Positions 13,313 through 24,309 of a stretch of 64,000 bases of DNA are shown one piece after another. The stretch comes from Elysia crispata (taxonomy: Eukaryota; Mollusca; Gastropoda; Plakobranchidae): the NCBI GenBank assembly GCA_033675545.1, contig JAWDGP010006281.1, positions 1-64,000 of the forward strand. Direction: 5' to 3'. Position numbers and translations under genes: made by a program. Numbering within the stretch: position 1 is the first letter of the stretch; each line of letters starts with the position of its first letter. The notes beneath the pieces were generated by a model. It was not told the DNA's origin and searched no databases. It was given only the letters and a program-made list of their open reading frames with translations.

Positions 13313-14090
13313 AAAAATATAGGAAGAGAAGTTCACAAATATATTCTTTCATATAATGCTATTTTTATCACTGTCAGTCAATCCCACAAGTGCCTCGAAT
13401 TAACCTGGATTAGAAATATTGTTACTGCCCCGAGGTCCTCCTTTCAAAAATCGGCTAGTTGCACCCTTGGGTCCACATATCCCTCACATAAAAGCCTCAA
13501 GAGTTGGGAGAAAAAGAAAAAAAAGGTTTGACTCTGGTTAGCCAGTTCTAATAAGAGTTAAGAGCTAATGTCTTAATATGAAGTGAAAAACAGAAATGAA
13601 GATTTAATATGGGAAAAAATGATATCGGACAAGGGAAAAGGAGAAAATCCTCATAGTCTAAGCCCAGAATAAGACAGAACGACAAAAATGGGAGAGAAAA
13701 GAAAGAGTGAGAATGGAGGCGAGGTTTAGACAATTACATCATACAGTGTTGAGCTGAAGATCATATTCTTATAGCTCAATATTAAATTGGCTTCACTGAA
13801 GAGCAAAAAAAGAATGGCTACAGCAAGCAGTGTAAAAATTAAATGTATGTTTATAAAAAGTGCAAATCTTAGAATGCTTTAAGATTAACTCAAATTTATA
13901 ATATTTGCTCAAATTAGAGGTAAAAAAGCATGACTTATATTGGGCGGCAGCTCAGAGCCAACTCTGAGAAAGAGGAATGAGGGTATCTTCCCTCTGCTAG
14001 TCTGTGAGAGGTCCATGGGCAAGACCAATTAAAAATAAAACATGAAATGATATGAGACAGCAACAATGTGAGTTGATGGGTAAATCAGCT
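13313..14090. other. No gene seen
   Basis: AT-rich sequence with short chance frames. No splice-supported exon, RNA gene or repeat recognised, except an A run at 14095 at the edge of the LINE fragment. Confidence 0.5.
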
Positions 14091-14094
14091 CATT

Positions 14095-14945
14095 AAAAAA
14101 AAAAAAAATAAAGTGCGGTGTCTGACAAGGATGTGTGCTTGCTCCAGACCTTTTCTCTCTCTACAGTGAAATGATTTGAGAAGCACAGAAGGATACCGAG
14201 GAATTAAAATAGGAGGGCGCAAAGTAAGCAACATGAGATACGCTGATGACGCTGTATTAATTGCAGAAAATAAAGAAGACTTGCCACAATTATTAGACAT
14301 CACTGAAGAAGAAAGCAGAAGGAAAGGATATGGATTAAAGAGCAAAAATACAGAAGTAATAGTCGTCAATCGAAACAATGAGTGTGCACAGATCAATTCT
14401 TTAGTAGCCAAAGATAATTCGTTCAGGAATCAATGCAAATACTTGGGCACTTGAATGTGAAAAAATGGACACAACAACTGTGAAATCGCATCAAAAAAGG
14501 CACTGGAGTGTTTTACTGAACCCATCCTTATGTATGGATGTTAGGCTTGGACAATTTAAATAACAACTACAAAATTAACTGGAGGAAACAGAAATGTGGT
14601 TCCTAAAGAGAATGCTATGAATCTTATTTATGGACTTCAAAGAAATCAAACTAAAGTATGGTACCAGGAGCTGGCATATATATGCTCATAAATACCATAT
14701 TTAATCTACAGGCAGTATTTTTTGGCCATGTGATGAGAAAAAAGAAACTGAAACATCTTTGAGAACTGGGTTGATTTTAAAGGAAAAGGCAACAGGGGAA
14801 AGAAGCGAGAGAAGATGTAGCATGGATGAAAAAAGTGGCTAAATGTAAAATGAGTGACAGATGCACTAACACAACAGCATCAAGGGATAGAGATGCGCAA
14901 AAGGTCATGATTGCCTAATCTAAAGAGCAGGGAACCTAATTCATT
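14095..14945 (+). mobile_element. Decayed non-LTR (LINE) reverse transcriptase 3' fragment
   Basis: The frame at 14110-14175 reads QGCVLAPDLFSLYSEMI, a conserved block before the catalytic centre. The next frame (14176-14454) gives GIKIGGRKV and then MRYADDAVLIAE with the YADD catalytic motif, then ...KYLG. Further on, pieces such as LMYGC and AWTI (about 14530-14560) and FGHVMRKKKLKHL (about 14722) match the region downstream of the polymerase in these elements, and the tail near 14895 reads RDRDAQKVMIA. Stops and at least two frame changes separate the pieces, so it is inactive. The endonuclease and 5' end are missing. The clade was not resolved by eye (RTE/CR1/Jockey-like). Confidence 0.85.
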
Positions 14946-15272
14946 GATATACCGGATATTTTCCATGAATCATCTAAGGATTTTTGTCTAGCTACAAAAA
15001 AAAAACAAAAAACAACAAAAAAAGATGTATCTAATAAACGTAGTTGTAAGCAATATAGACATATATTGTCTATGTTGTTTGAACGTAGATGAATACCACA
15101 TATGTTGAGCGCTGTTCTACATAAAATTATGTATAGACAACCACTGCCATAAGTACAGCAAAGATTGCAAATATAACATCTCACTCCAGTTCTATAACAT
15201 TTTCAAAGCTGGAAAGTTCAAAGGACTCAAACCACACATAGTGAAAAAAAAAACATAATACGAAGGAATGTA
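14946..15272. other. Unassigned spacer
   Basis: AT-rich, with A-rich runs near 14997 and 15245. Nothing recognised. Confidence 0.45.
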
Positions 15273-15649
15273 TTCACAGACAACACCTTGCAGACATAAA
15301 ATTTGCTTGAAAAGAAAGACATGAATATTAGAAGGTAAACATGTAAGTCTCACTTGTACATAAGGTGTAAGCTGACTACCTTTGATTGGTCTACAAACGT
15401 AGCCCAAAATTTGTCTTGACCTGCAAAGATTTAAAGAAGGAACAAATGATTTTTTCCCTCTCTTTATTTTTTGAGAAAATCCCAAAAAAAAAAAAAAAGA
15501 TTTTTGTGAAAGATGAAGTTTGTTTTAAGCTGAGAGGATAAGAAAAGAGATGACATGAAAGATTGAAAAACCTGTCTGTCCTACTGGAGAAAACGAAGAA
15601 AAACACACACAAAAAAAATAATAATAATGCAATGATATCACAAAGCTGC

Positions 15650-15652
<3 letters not shown>
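15273..15652. repeat. 380-bp direct duplication, copy 1
   Basis: Aligns to 15838-16218 at an offset of about 565 bp, from ACAGACAACAC to AAGCTGCTTGAAT, with many single-base differences and different A-run lengths. The spacer between the copies is a TA/CT microsatellite plus dispersed-repeat copy 2. No coding function seen. Confidence 0.88.
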
Positions 15653-15654
<2 letters not shown>

Positions 15655-15709
<55 letters not shown>

Positions 15710-15836
15710 TCTCTCTCTCTCTCTCTCTCTCGTTCTAATGCTCTTTGAAATTTGAAGTAAAAAAAAACCCAGAAAATACATCACTACATGGCGACTTACA
15801 TAAAGAAACATGTAAGTAAATAAAGATAATACTGTA
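15655..15836. repeat. (TA)n-(CT)n plus dispersed repeat, copy 2
   Basis: TA run 15655-15706, CT run 15707-15731, then a relative of the 13208-13312 repeat starting CGTTCTAATG. It sits exactly between the two copies of the 380-bp duplication. Confidence 0.85.
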
Positions 15837-15837
15837 C

Positions 15838-16218
15838 TCACAGACAACACTTTGCAGACATGAAATTTGGTTGAAAAGAAAGACATGAATTTAAGAAAGT
15901 AAACATGTTAGTCTCACTTGTACATGGGTGTTAGCTGACTACCTTTGATTGATCTACAAACGTAGCCCAAAATTTGTCTTGACCTTCAAAGACTTAAAGC
16001 AAGAAGAAATGATTTTTTTCCCTCTCTTAATTTTTTGAGAAAATCCAAAAGAAAAATGATTTTTGTGAAAGATGAAGTTTGTTTTAAGCTGAGAGGATAA
16101 GAAAAGAGATGACATGAAAGATTTAAAAACCTGTCTGTCCTACTGAAGAAAACGAAGAAAAACACACACACACACAAAAATAATAATAATGCCTTGATGT
16201 CACAAGGCTGCTTGAATT
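15838..16218. repeat. 380-bp direct duplication, copy 2
   Basis: Partner of 15273-15652. It shares ACGTAGCCCAAAATTTGTCT and CCTGTCTGTCCTACTG and carries a longer CA run. Confidence 0.88.
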
Positions 16219-16569
16219 GAACCAACAGAAGGTCTCAGCACTTTTTCTATGACATCAAAAGCAGTGATCACATGAATTTATAGTAGTTTAAAATTCTTGA
16301 GAAAAGAAGATCAACTTACACATCAAGGGCAAAACTAGGTGTTGCGTCACTCTTCAAAACTCTGTAGATGGTAAGGATTCTCTCTCAAAAGCCCATTGTC
16401 TCAAGTTGCTTAGTCTGTGGCTGCTGATCTTCTCAAAATGAAGAAGAGGTTGAAGATCTCTGTCAGATTATCACTGAAGATGTTGAGAGGAACATATAAT
16501 TATGAATAGAAAGGAACGAGTTACACAGAGATGTGATAGTTATTAAAAGAAGGTTATATATATATAAAT

Positions 16570-16576
<7 letters not shown>
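16219..16576. other. No gene seen
   Basis: Unique-looking sequence without a supported exon. It ends in a short AT-rich run before the GA arrays. Confidence 0.45.
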
Positions 16577-17112
<536 letters not shown>

Positions 17113-17114
<2 letters not shown>

Positions 17115-17809
17115 TATGGTATCCTGACAAAAAAAACGAAACACCTAGCTGTACTCACTATTATCATATGAAGAAATAAGAATGATCTTTCAATTTGGAA
17201 ATAACGGTAAGCTGTGGGTGTAAAGATAGAGAGAAAATTTTTTTATACACATGAACAATAAAATAAACACCCATATCCATTGATGGTTTGGAGCTACAAT
17301 ACAAATCTCAATATTGGAATTGGAAATGTACACAAATTTATATGAACTAATAATGGAAATATATCGTACTCAGCGTAGAATTATATTTTTTACCATTTCT
17401 TTTGCACGTCCAGCCTTCAGCAAAGTTTGTACTTGTCCAAGGACAGAATTTGTGGGGGATCACATGAATGTATAATGTATACAGAATTTCCTAAATTTAC
17501 GGACAATTCTCTTTCCTACTAGCTACAGTGGAACCCATGTTTAACACCTTGAATAGCGAAAACCATTGCTACCATAAGCAGCAGAACTAAATAACACCTT
17601 TTTTTCCTATATTCCAATTTATTTCTGCAAAATTGACACCTGCTTCCCAACCTATATAAACTGGAAAGAAAAGCACCAAAACTGCCCCAATAGCGAAAAA
17701 ATCTTTAGAATTTTGCCATGCCTGCATTGTAGCGATTTTAGGCTTGAACAAGCAATGCAGGCTTTTCCTGTCTTTTTCTCCACAGTCCACATGTATGTGA
17801 AAAAATGTA
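17113..17809. other. Flank downstream of the small minus-strand gene
   Basis: No confident gene. On the minus strand a short frame ending at 17370 reads QTLLKAGRAKEMVKNIILR. It looks protein-like, but its only nearby acceptor (before 17431) is in the wrong phase to continue the exon at 17858-17986, so it is not joined to that gene here. Confidence 0.35.
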
Positions 17810-17815
17810 TTTATT
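17810..17815 (-). promoter_or_regulatory. Poly(A) signal AATAAA (minus strand)
   Basis: AATAAA on the minus strand about 43 nt after the TAA that ends the two-exon candidate at 17858. The spacing suits a very short 3' UTR. The hexamer alone is common in AT-rich DNA. Confidence 0.4.
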
Positions 17816-17857
17816 TCCATAGAAGGCAGAGACAGAAAAAAACAAAGGAAAGTGTAA

Positions 17858-18717
17858 TTACTTCTTGGGTGAGGCCATGCCCCTTGATAGTTCAAATACT
17901 ACCACTGTGATGGCCATTGGAAGGAGCTGAGAACTAAGTCTTTCGGCCTCTGGATCTTCTACCGAATCTTGAATTGGCTTGACAATCTAGGTTGAGGGAT
18001 TACCTGTTGAAAGTGATAGAAGAGTATGTGTAGTTATGTATCTATAGATGGAGTTGAATGCTACAAAGTTCATTCAGTGTATAGCATCAAGCCACATGAG
18101 TAGGCAAGTAGTTAACATCTAAAGAAAAATAACTTTGGCCTAAAATCTGTAGCCCTCCATCAATAATTGGTCATTAAATCTAGATCTATAGTAAATTAAA
18201 ATATTTGTCCTATGAACTGCAAAATGTTTCAGATCAGTATATTAAACAATCACTGTTGGAGAAGGCTTTTGGTGCCCTCATGCCAATTTTCCATTCTGTT
18301 ATAGATCCGAAATCTAGATCTAGATCTACTCTAAAAAGCAAGGAAGAGTTTTAAAAATCTGAGCTTAAGATAACTCACCCTTATCTTTAACCAACCACTA
18401 AAAATCTAAAATCAAGATCGTCTAGATCTGGATATAAGACCTATCTATATTTAACTCTAGATCTCATTAGCACAATTGATGGGACTTACCTTTGGCATGG
18501 GCATGACCCGATTGAGGGAGCTGGTGTCTTTGGACAGGGGGTGCTTGCACACAAAGAGAACTAGATTTTTACTCTTTAGGTACTTCGGTATTAGTTCTTT
18601 CACTGACTCACTCGATCTTTTCACAAATAGACTGTGAGTGCCACTGAAAAATGATTTGGGGCTGCCTCAAACTCTTCTATACGTTTTGAACACACGTCCT
18701 TTCTCCATTTTGAACAT
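17858..18717 (-). CDS. Unrecognised two-exon gene candidate with an in-frame TGA
   Basis: Exon 1 is 18490-18708 (or from 18717) and exon 2 is 17858-17986. Exon 1 opens MEKGRVFKTYRRV, then an in-frame TGA (18667-18669), then continues open for 59 codons: GSPKSFFSGTHSLF, SVKELIPKYLKSKNLVLF, HPLSKDTSSLNRVMPMPK. It ends in phase 0 at a consensus donor (AAG|GTAAGT). Exon 2 follows an acceptor after CCCTCAACCTAG in phase 0 and reads IVKPIQDSVEDPEAERL, SSQLLPMAITVVVF, ELSRGMASPKK, then TAA. An in-frame ATG lies 9 nt upstream of the first. The product would be about 115 residues, basic at the start, with an acidic patch and a short hydrophobic stretch; no family was recognised. Codon choice and matching phases argue for real coding sequence. 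The TGA may be a null allele, a sequence error, a recoded codon or a sign of a recent pseudogene. Confidence 0.5.
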
Positions 18718-18759
18718 TGGTGGAAAGGAAGTGAGATCTGAGTCAAACACAGAATTTTG

Positions 18760-18767
18760 TGACGTCA
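18760..18767. promoter_or_regulatory. Full palindromic CRE (TGACGTCA)
   Basis: Perfect 8-bp CREB/ATF consensus lying about 45-60 nt upstream of the candidate start codons of the minus-strand gene. The position suits a core-promoter CRE. It also abuts the left arm of an inverted repeat at 18817. Confidence 0.5.
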
Positions 18768-18816
18768 CACATACCATCTGTGTCCGTTAAGAAAATTGAC
18801 CTGGTATCTAGGACGG

Positions 18817-18852
18817 CTGTTCATAGGTTATGTAATATTATTCAGATGGGCC
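18817..18852. repeat. Inverted repeat, left arm
   Basis: Reads TCTAGGACGGCTGTTCAT then AGGTTATGTAATATTATTC and AGATGGGC. It matches the reverse complement of 21294-21341 with a handful of differences. The arms flank about 2.4 kb that includes the THAP-domain sequence. Confidence 0.65.
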
Positions 18853-18876
18853 CGTGCACGGGGTGGTAAGCAATGT

Positions 18877-18923
<47 letters not shown>

Positions 18924-19260
18924 TCTCTCTCATCTTTAGCTTAAGATACGACTCATAACTCCGTCTCTCTCTCTCTCTCATCTTTGGCTTAAATCAGGCC
19001 TCCTTAACCCTGTTCTCTCTCTCTCCCTCCTCCCTCCTTCATCATAACTTCTAAGTACATGTAGGCTATACATTCAAATACTTGAGAAACTCACAGTACA
19101 TGTACTACCTTTTCAGATTTGATAATACAGTGGTGAGGTACATCCAAATACCAAGGCACTGGAGTGACACACTAAGAACACATGCACATCCAAATAATGG
19201 AGATTTTTAATTGTATCAAGTCAGAAAGAAGCAAATGAAGAGAGAAGGAAAGGAGACAGA

Positions 19261-19293
<33 letters not shown>

Positions 19294-19399
19294 GGGAAGG
19301 GAGGGGAGACAGAGATTATAATTTTGTAAAATTCGACCAAGGAACAAAAACAAACATAGTAGGTACGTAGAATCTTAGAGCAAGAGAGATAAAATAATG

Positions 19400-19435
<36 letters not shown>

Positions 19436-19888
19436 GGTGAAAGAGATACAGAACAGCCATAGGGTCTATTTGTGTGGAAAGGAGGGAGGTGCTAGATATG
19501 GTAAATAGGTGCACTTTACCCATGTGCGCTTTATATCTGACCTTCTCTCTTTCTTTCATCTCTCTGGCTCAATCCGACTCTTAACCCTTCCGGGCCTCTC
19601 TCTCTCTCTCTCACACACTCTTCCTTCTCATCATAATTTCTATTACATTCAAATATTTACACTTTGAAACTCAGATCCACATGTACACCTTTTCGAGACT
19701 TGATAACACAGTGTTACAGTAGGCTACATTAAATAAAGGCACTGGAGTGACATGTCAAGAGCAAAACAAGGAATGACAGAATGTGAAAGACAAAAAAAAG
19801 ATATGGTGATATTTAGAGTGAAAGAGATACAGACAGAAGTCTATGTGTATGTGGGAGGGGGGTGGTCAGAATAATGGGCAGTACTAAC
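18853..19888. repeat. CT/GA-rich region with an internal tandem duplication
   Basis: CT tracts lie at about 18879-18917, 18966-18980 and 19596-19612; GA tracts at 19262-19300 and 19402-19431. Segments at 18935-19190 and 19555-19770 are diverged copies, sharing AAGGCACTGGAGTGACA and the TTGATAA/ACAGTG block. A GAGATACAG-containing segment at 19443 recurs at 19825. No coding exon recognised. Confidence 0.75.
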
Positions 19889-20567
19889 CTGTTCCAGTGT
19901 AAAAATGAAGGATAACTTCTAGCTGATCCCATTGATTCACAGTTTTACAGGGGAAATTTGGGTGTGTTACCAATTTAAAACCGTTGTAGTCTTCAAATTG
20001 AATTACAGTCACTCCTGCATCTGCATCTCTAAGTCTAATATGGAAGTATATAACATATTCATGCATACAACCACCGCGACTGAAGCTGGCAAGTGCTTGT
20101 TCTGTTCTATCTGCATTACAAGCACTGAGTCCATAGAGGAGCAAACTTTCTTGAAGGGCTTCCTTAACAGTGTCACAGTTAAAGTTATTTTTTACTATGA
20201 ATGTATCCAGTTCGTCAATTTCTCTGACTTTGTTTTCACTGACAGCTTTTTTGGTAGGGCGAGGAGTTTTTGGATGAGCATGTGATATGGATGGTGAGGT
20301 ATCTCACCAAAGTTAATAGGAGGATGCGTAGAGATTATAAATATTATCTTCCTCTTCGAATGTGAGGAGTATCAGAGAGCCAGTGTCGACTACATACTCC
20401 AATATGTTCAGTCACTTTCTCAACTTTGTTTGGGAGACTCGAAATCCATTTATGACATTCAGTTGGGTCCTTCGGAAAACCATAATTATAAAATAACCGT
20501 TTCACTTTCTTTCCCCTTCTGACTGGCATAGCCGCTCTTACAGTTTGTAACAGTGCACTTTCTTCCC
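19889..20567 (-). pseudogene. THAP-domain sequence, frameshifted
   Basis: After an acceptor-like TTGTTTAG (exon edge 20567) the minus strand reads KCTVTNCKSGY, giving the Cys-x4-Cys half of a THAP zinc finger. A one-base shift later the other half reads YGFPKDPTECHKWISSLPNK and then HIGVCSRHW, giving the conserved Pro, Trp and Cys-x2-His. A third frame gives HPPINFGEIP, like the Pro-rich stretch that follows many THAP domains. A further shift leads into a long open segment with SENKVREIDELDTFIVKNN, LSACNADRTEQAL and PNFPCKTVNQWDQLEV, ending at a donor (ACAG|GTTAGT) at 19888. At least two or three frameshifts suggest a pseudogene or assembly indels. It could derive from a host THAP gene or a THAP-bearing DNA transposon; the second part was not recognised. 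Confidence 0.65.
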
Positions 20568-20797
20568 CTAAACAATAAGCAGTTAAGGAAATTGATAATG
20601 ACACCGATACACCATATAATGAAATATGAAACTTAAGGTTAAAGTATTAAGGGCACTTTGAGTATCAGAGATTTTAGTTAAAAGGCTTTTAAAAAACTTT
20701 GGCTCCCACTTCAGTACACCTTATCTCTATAAAGTGATATCGCAGAGACCATAAAGGGAAAAGCTAATTAAACTTAAAGCATATTTAGATGAACTTA

Positions 20798-20818
20798 ACA
20801 TGTATAATTGTTTATCAG

Positions 20819-20916
<98 letters not shown>

Positions 20917-20931
20917 TACTGATAAACAATT

Positions 20932-20988
<57 letters not shown>
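20798..20988. repeat. Long palindrome around (CT)n-(TA)n-(GA)n
   Basis: ACATGTATAATTGTTTATCAG (20798-20818) followed by CT and TA runs is mirrored on the right by GA and then CTGATAAACAATTATACATGT (20919-20939). The whole forms a near-perfect inverted repeat of about 142 bp with an AT core, followed by a further TA run to 20988. The CT arm is longer than the GA arm. It would extrude as a hairpin. Confidence 0.9.
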
Positions 20989-20991
<3 letters not shown>

Positions 20992-21293
20992 TTGTATGAT
21001 GTTTGGTGGCACGGGTCATACTCTATCAGTGTGCACACATTTAGAGGAAAATCTACACCAAATCACAAGAAAGCATTCTTGGAATGTTCCACATTGAAAG
21101 CATCTGTTAGAACAAGGTGCAATCCAAGGGCGAATAACAGAGAATAAGATAAGAAATATAATCCAAGAAAGAATAAATGTAATCCAATAACAAAATGGCA
21201 GGAGAGTCCAGTGAAAACACAGTGTGTACTGCTAAGCATGCTATAATCAACTGTTCAAACCTCGCGCAGGTGGCTGATAGCTAGCCAGATGAT

Positions 21294-21341
21294 GGCCCAT
21301 CTGAATAATGTTACGTAACCTTGTGAACAGGCCTTCTAGAC
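21294..21341. repeat. Inverted repeat, right arm
   Basis: Reverse-complement partner of 18817-18852 (ATTATTCAGATGGGCC shared, one mismatch). Whether the pair are element ends or two opposite copies of a short dispersed repeat cannot be decided from this window. Confidence 0.65.
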
Positions 21342-21770
21342 AGATGGTACTGCTATAGACACATTGTTTGTATATTTTGAAACACGTGATGGACAATAAT
21401 AGCACAGCCTCTATGATTTCTTAAAACCACGTGATAGCTATAAAAAGATTTTGCGGGTGCCTATTAGTCGTTTTTTCTTTGTCAGGCTGTGTTTACACTT
21501 ACAAGTAGTAGTTCGTACATTAACTTTTTCTTTTTTTTTTCTTGAGGGGGGTGGGGATAGATCTCTTTGCATTCCTGAAGCGGGAACTTGCTTACAGCAG
21601 GATTTTTCTCCTGAAACTAAAATTCCCGTTATAGTCATGTTTTATTTATTTTAAGCACATCACTACAGTGGTCTCGCTTATTGAATCTGTATAGCTTATC
21701 ACTGTCTGCCTCTGGCCTTACACTTCGTTTCCTTCTGTTTTGTCTCCTCTTCTCTGATGTTGGCAACTAA
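21342..21770. other. No gene seen
   Basis: AT-rich with a T run and a G-rich patch near 21545. An open frame on the plus strand (21451-21654) has no recognisable feature. Confidence 0.4.
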
Positions 21771-22260
21771 TGTCTAGTGGTCAGTCAGCCCCAATTGCTG
21801 CAAAGAAAGAGACAATTGTGCGCGACGGTCTAAAAGAGGTGACAGTAGAGAAGTTTTACAGTACTGGAGGTGTCTGAGAGACGAGCAGAATTCTCGCTCG
21901 GATTGAGAGAACGTGGCATTACCTAAACTAGCTGTGATAAAGACAGGGTTAGATTTCTTTACAAATAAAAAAAAATAGGAGACGACGTAGAAAGTTGTCA
22001 ACTTGATAGTTATTAAACCCTAAAACAATTTTGGCTGGTTTTAATAGAAAGGAGGGAACACAGACGCGGGCTAATTCTTCTTCACAGAACACCCCCCCTG
22101 AGGAGGCTGCACAACCACTGGACGAGCCACAGCATTCCTGTCCCACAACTCATCTTCCCGGGTCTGACGGCACGTGCCCCCAGGTGCGCACGTCAGGGCC
22201 TCAATTATAAGTGCGGCAACCGAACTTCTCCGCAGATACCCCTGTTTCCTGCATGCAACA
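21771..22260 (+). other. CpG-richer stretch with possible short coding segments
   Basis: From 21771 the plus strand reads MSSGQSAPIAAKKETIV and then DGLKEVTVEKFYSTGG before a TGA, with a possible donor just before it. A strong acceptor (TTCTTCTTCACAG) near 22090 is followed by an open phase-0 frame rich in Pro, Glu and Gln (EEAAQPLDEPQHS) to a TAA at about 22208; another phase is also open. A possible donor CAG|GTGCG lies inside. The stretch has more CpG than its neighbours and could be a promoter/first-exon region. No protein family was recognised and the joint between parts is not established. Confidence 0.25.
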
Positions 22261-23259
22261 ACTGAAAGGGGTTAGTTAGAAATCAATGGTTTATTTGGCG
22301 GAAAGTCTAAAACTGTCCTTACCCACAGGTCTGGAGGTGAGAAGAAAACTGGACGCTGCTATTTGACTTCCCTCCAACAGTGAACGGACAGAGGTGCTTT
22401 AGGCAGAACTATCCCGTTCATCGTGAATTAAACGCAGTGGAAACTGAGGCTACGGGGAAAATACGTGTAGTACGATGTACTAATTGACATAGAAGAGAAG
22501 AGTAGCATAAAGAAACGCGCACTCGAAGATAAAGACTTTCTTAGAACTTCTTTTTTTAAGGGAGAAGAGCACTTCAGTACAAAGTTTAAAATAATTCTTC
22601 CAGTCAAGGAACTCGACAAATCATTATGTTTTATAAAGTCATTTCAAGATGGAGACCATAATGATTGATTATGGAACATTTGAAAAAAAAACCTATGGAA
22701 ATCAAAATAACTTTCTTAAATTATTTTTAGTCAGATCAAGGTGACTTGCCCTGCCACAGTGAAAAAGTATTCAACAAACCTTAGGTTTAGACAGAAACTA
22801 TTTTCATTGAGCTGAAAATAAGAAAGGAATTGTTGAACAGATTTATCGCTTTTATCATCATACCTTGTCATTATCACCAATGTAACTAGATGTATTCAAG
22901 CTAGAACATTGATTTGAGATGCCTGTATGATTGTGTGCTTTGCCTATGACGTAATGACGAACGTATTCTTTTACTATATTTCTAGGGCATATTTATAGTC
23001 TTTGTGTGATAATCAAGACTGTAGGTATGTTATGTAAGCACACATCGATAATTATAAAGTACAGTGTATTTTTGGTGCACTATATTGGTGTGTGCTCAAG
23101 GAAAATTCTGGACGAGCGATTTTTTGGTGTGAACGCAGGATTACCGGGGGTGGGGGCAGGACAGAGCCACACTATTCGCTATTCGATTCAGACTGCCTTT
23201 ACCTCTAATCTAAGGAGGCAAATTATACTCAGGGGAAGCTGATGCCATAGTGCTGTGCT

Positions 23260-23262
<3 letters not shown>
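22261..23262. other. No gene seen
   Basis: Mostly unique AT-rich sequence with a GC-richer start and a G run near 23145. No supported exon. Confidence 0.45.
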
Positions 23263-23348
<86 letters not shown>

Positions 23349-23358
23349 GTCTCTCTCG

Positions 23359-23400
<42 letters not shown>
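23263..23400. repeat. (CT)n microsatellite
   Basis: About 135 bp of CT, interrupted by CCCTCAG and CGCA. Long Ser-Leu and Arg-Glu frames on either strand are artefacts. Confidence 0.97.
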
Positions 23401-23402
<2 letters not shown>

Positions 23403-23595
23403 TTTTCTGTTTCTCTTTCTCGCTTCCTAGTTTCCAATGGATTCAGAGATACACAGAGTGAAATGGGCAAATTTCTTTCTTCTGTTGTTAAAGTCAGGCT
23501 CATTTTTATCTTTGAAGTAGTGAAACATGATAAAACAAAAAATATTATCGGCGATACAGTGTTAATAATGCCCATGCTTGTGAAGACAGTTTTTT

Positions 23596-23700
23596 CATCA
23601 TCTTCATCATCCTAATCATCATCATTATCATCATCACATCATCATCATCACCATCATCATCATTATCACCATCATCATCATTATCATCATCATAATCAAT
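23596..23700. repeat. (CAT)n-rich microsatellite
   Basis: Imperfect CAT/ATC triplets with CAC and TAT variants. It produces a false Asp-rich frame on the minus strand. Confidence 0.93.
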
Positions 23701-24114
23701 GTAATGATCGTCTTCATCCTCAAAATCAGTATCTTTTTCGTCGTTCTCTCCACTCCTGGCCCTTTCTTTACTTCCATAGACTTTACACTGGAGTCTGGAT
23801 AAATACCTCAGGACCAAAAAAGTTAGTTGACTGCAGGCAAAAGTTGGCTTTAAATATTGCAATTTAATTTGTAAAGAAATACAAAATAGTGCTGGCAAAC
23901 AAAGTTGACTTGAAGCAAAAGTTTCCCTTAGGTGTTGAATGTATATGGACTCCTCTGTACTTTTAGTAATACTTTCTCGTTAGCCAGGCTTTCCTCTTTT
24001 TATTCAACTGATTTTCATCTTTGAATCATTTTCTCACTCCTGTAACTCCATTGCGCCCCTATGGTTCCAAGTAAAAAAAAAGCAGTTGAAATTCTTTTGT
24101 AATAAGTTAAAATT
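23701..24114. other. Unassigned spacer
   Basis: No supported exon or repeat recognised. Confidence 0.4.
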
Positions 24115-24309
24115 ATGAATGCGGTTTTGTGTCAAGGTGGTTTGTGCACCACAAAAGCTGGGCTTGATCAGTTATATAAAAATGGAAAAGCAGAAAATCT
24201 TAAAGATCAGATTCGATATAGAAAATTAGTGATGGGGGCAAGAGGACTTAAGACTGACAGGTACTGCTGCAAATCTTTACCAGACTTTGCTTGGAAAGAT
24301 ATGCAATGA
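24115..24309 (+). CDS. Short ORF, possible transposon-derived fragment
   Basis: A 64-residue frame beginning MNAVLCQGGLCTTKAGLDQL, with NLKDQIRYRKLVMGARGLK in the middle. The Leu-Lys-x-Gln-Ile-Arg-Tyr-Arg-Lys pattern recalls a short helical stretch found near the ends of some transposable-element proteins of invertebrates, but I cannot name the family. No splice sites or neighbours support a host gene. Confidence 0.25.
   Translation: MNAVLCQGGLCTTKAGLDQLYKNGKAENLKDQIRYRKLVMGARGLKTDRYCCKSLPDFAWKDMQ

Noticed and set aside
17370-17431. Third exon (QTLLKAGRAKEMVKNIILR) for the unrecognised gene
   Set aside because: Acceptor phase does not match either end of exon 2, and exon 2 has its own stop and a poly(A) signal close by.
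17587-17895. Minus-strand ORF of 102 residues starting MNYQGAWPHP
   Set aside because: It overlaps the better supported exon 17858-17986 in another frame and runs into its 3' side; no motif seen.
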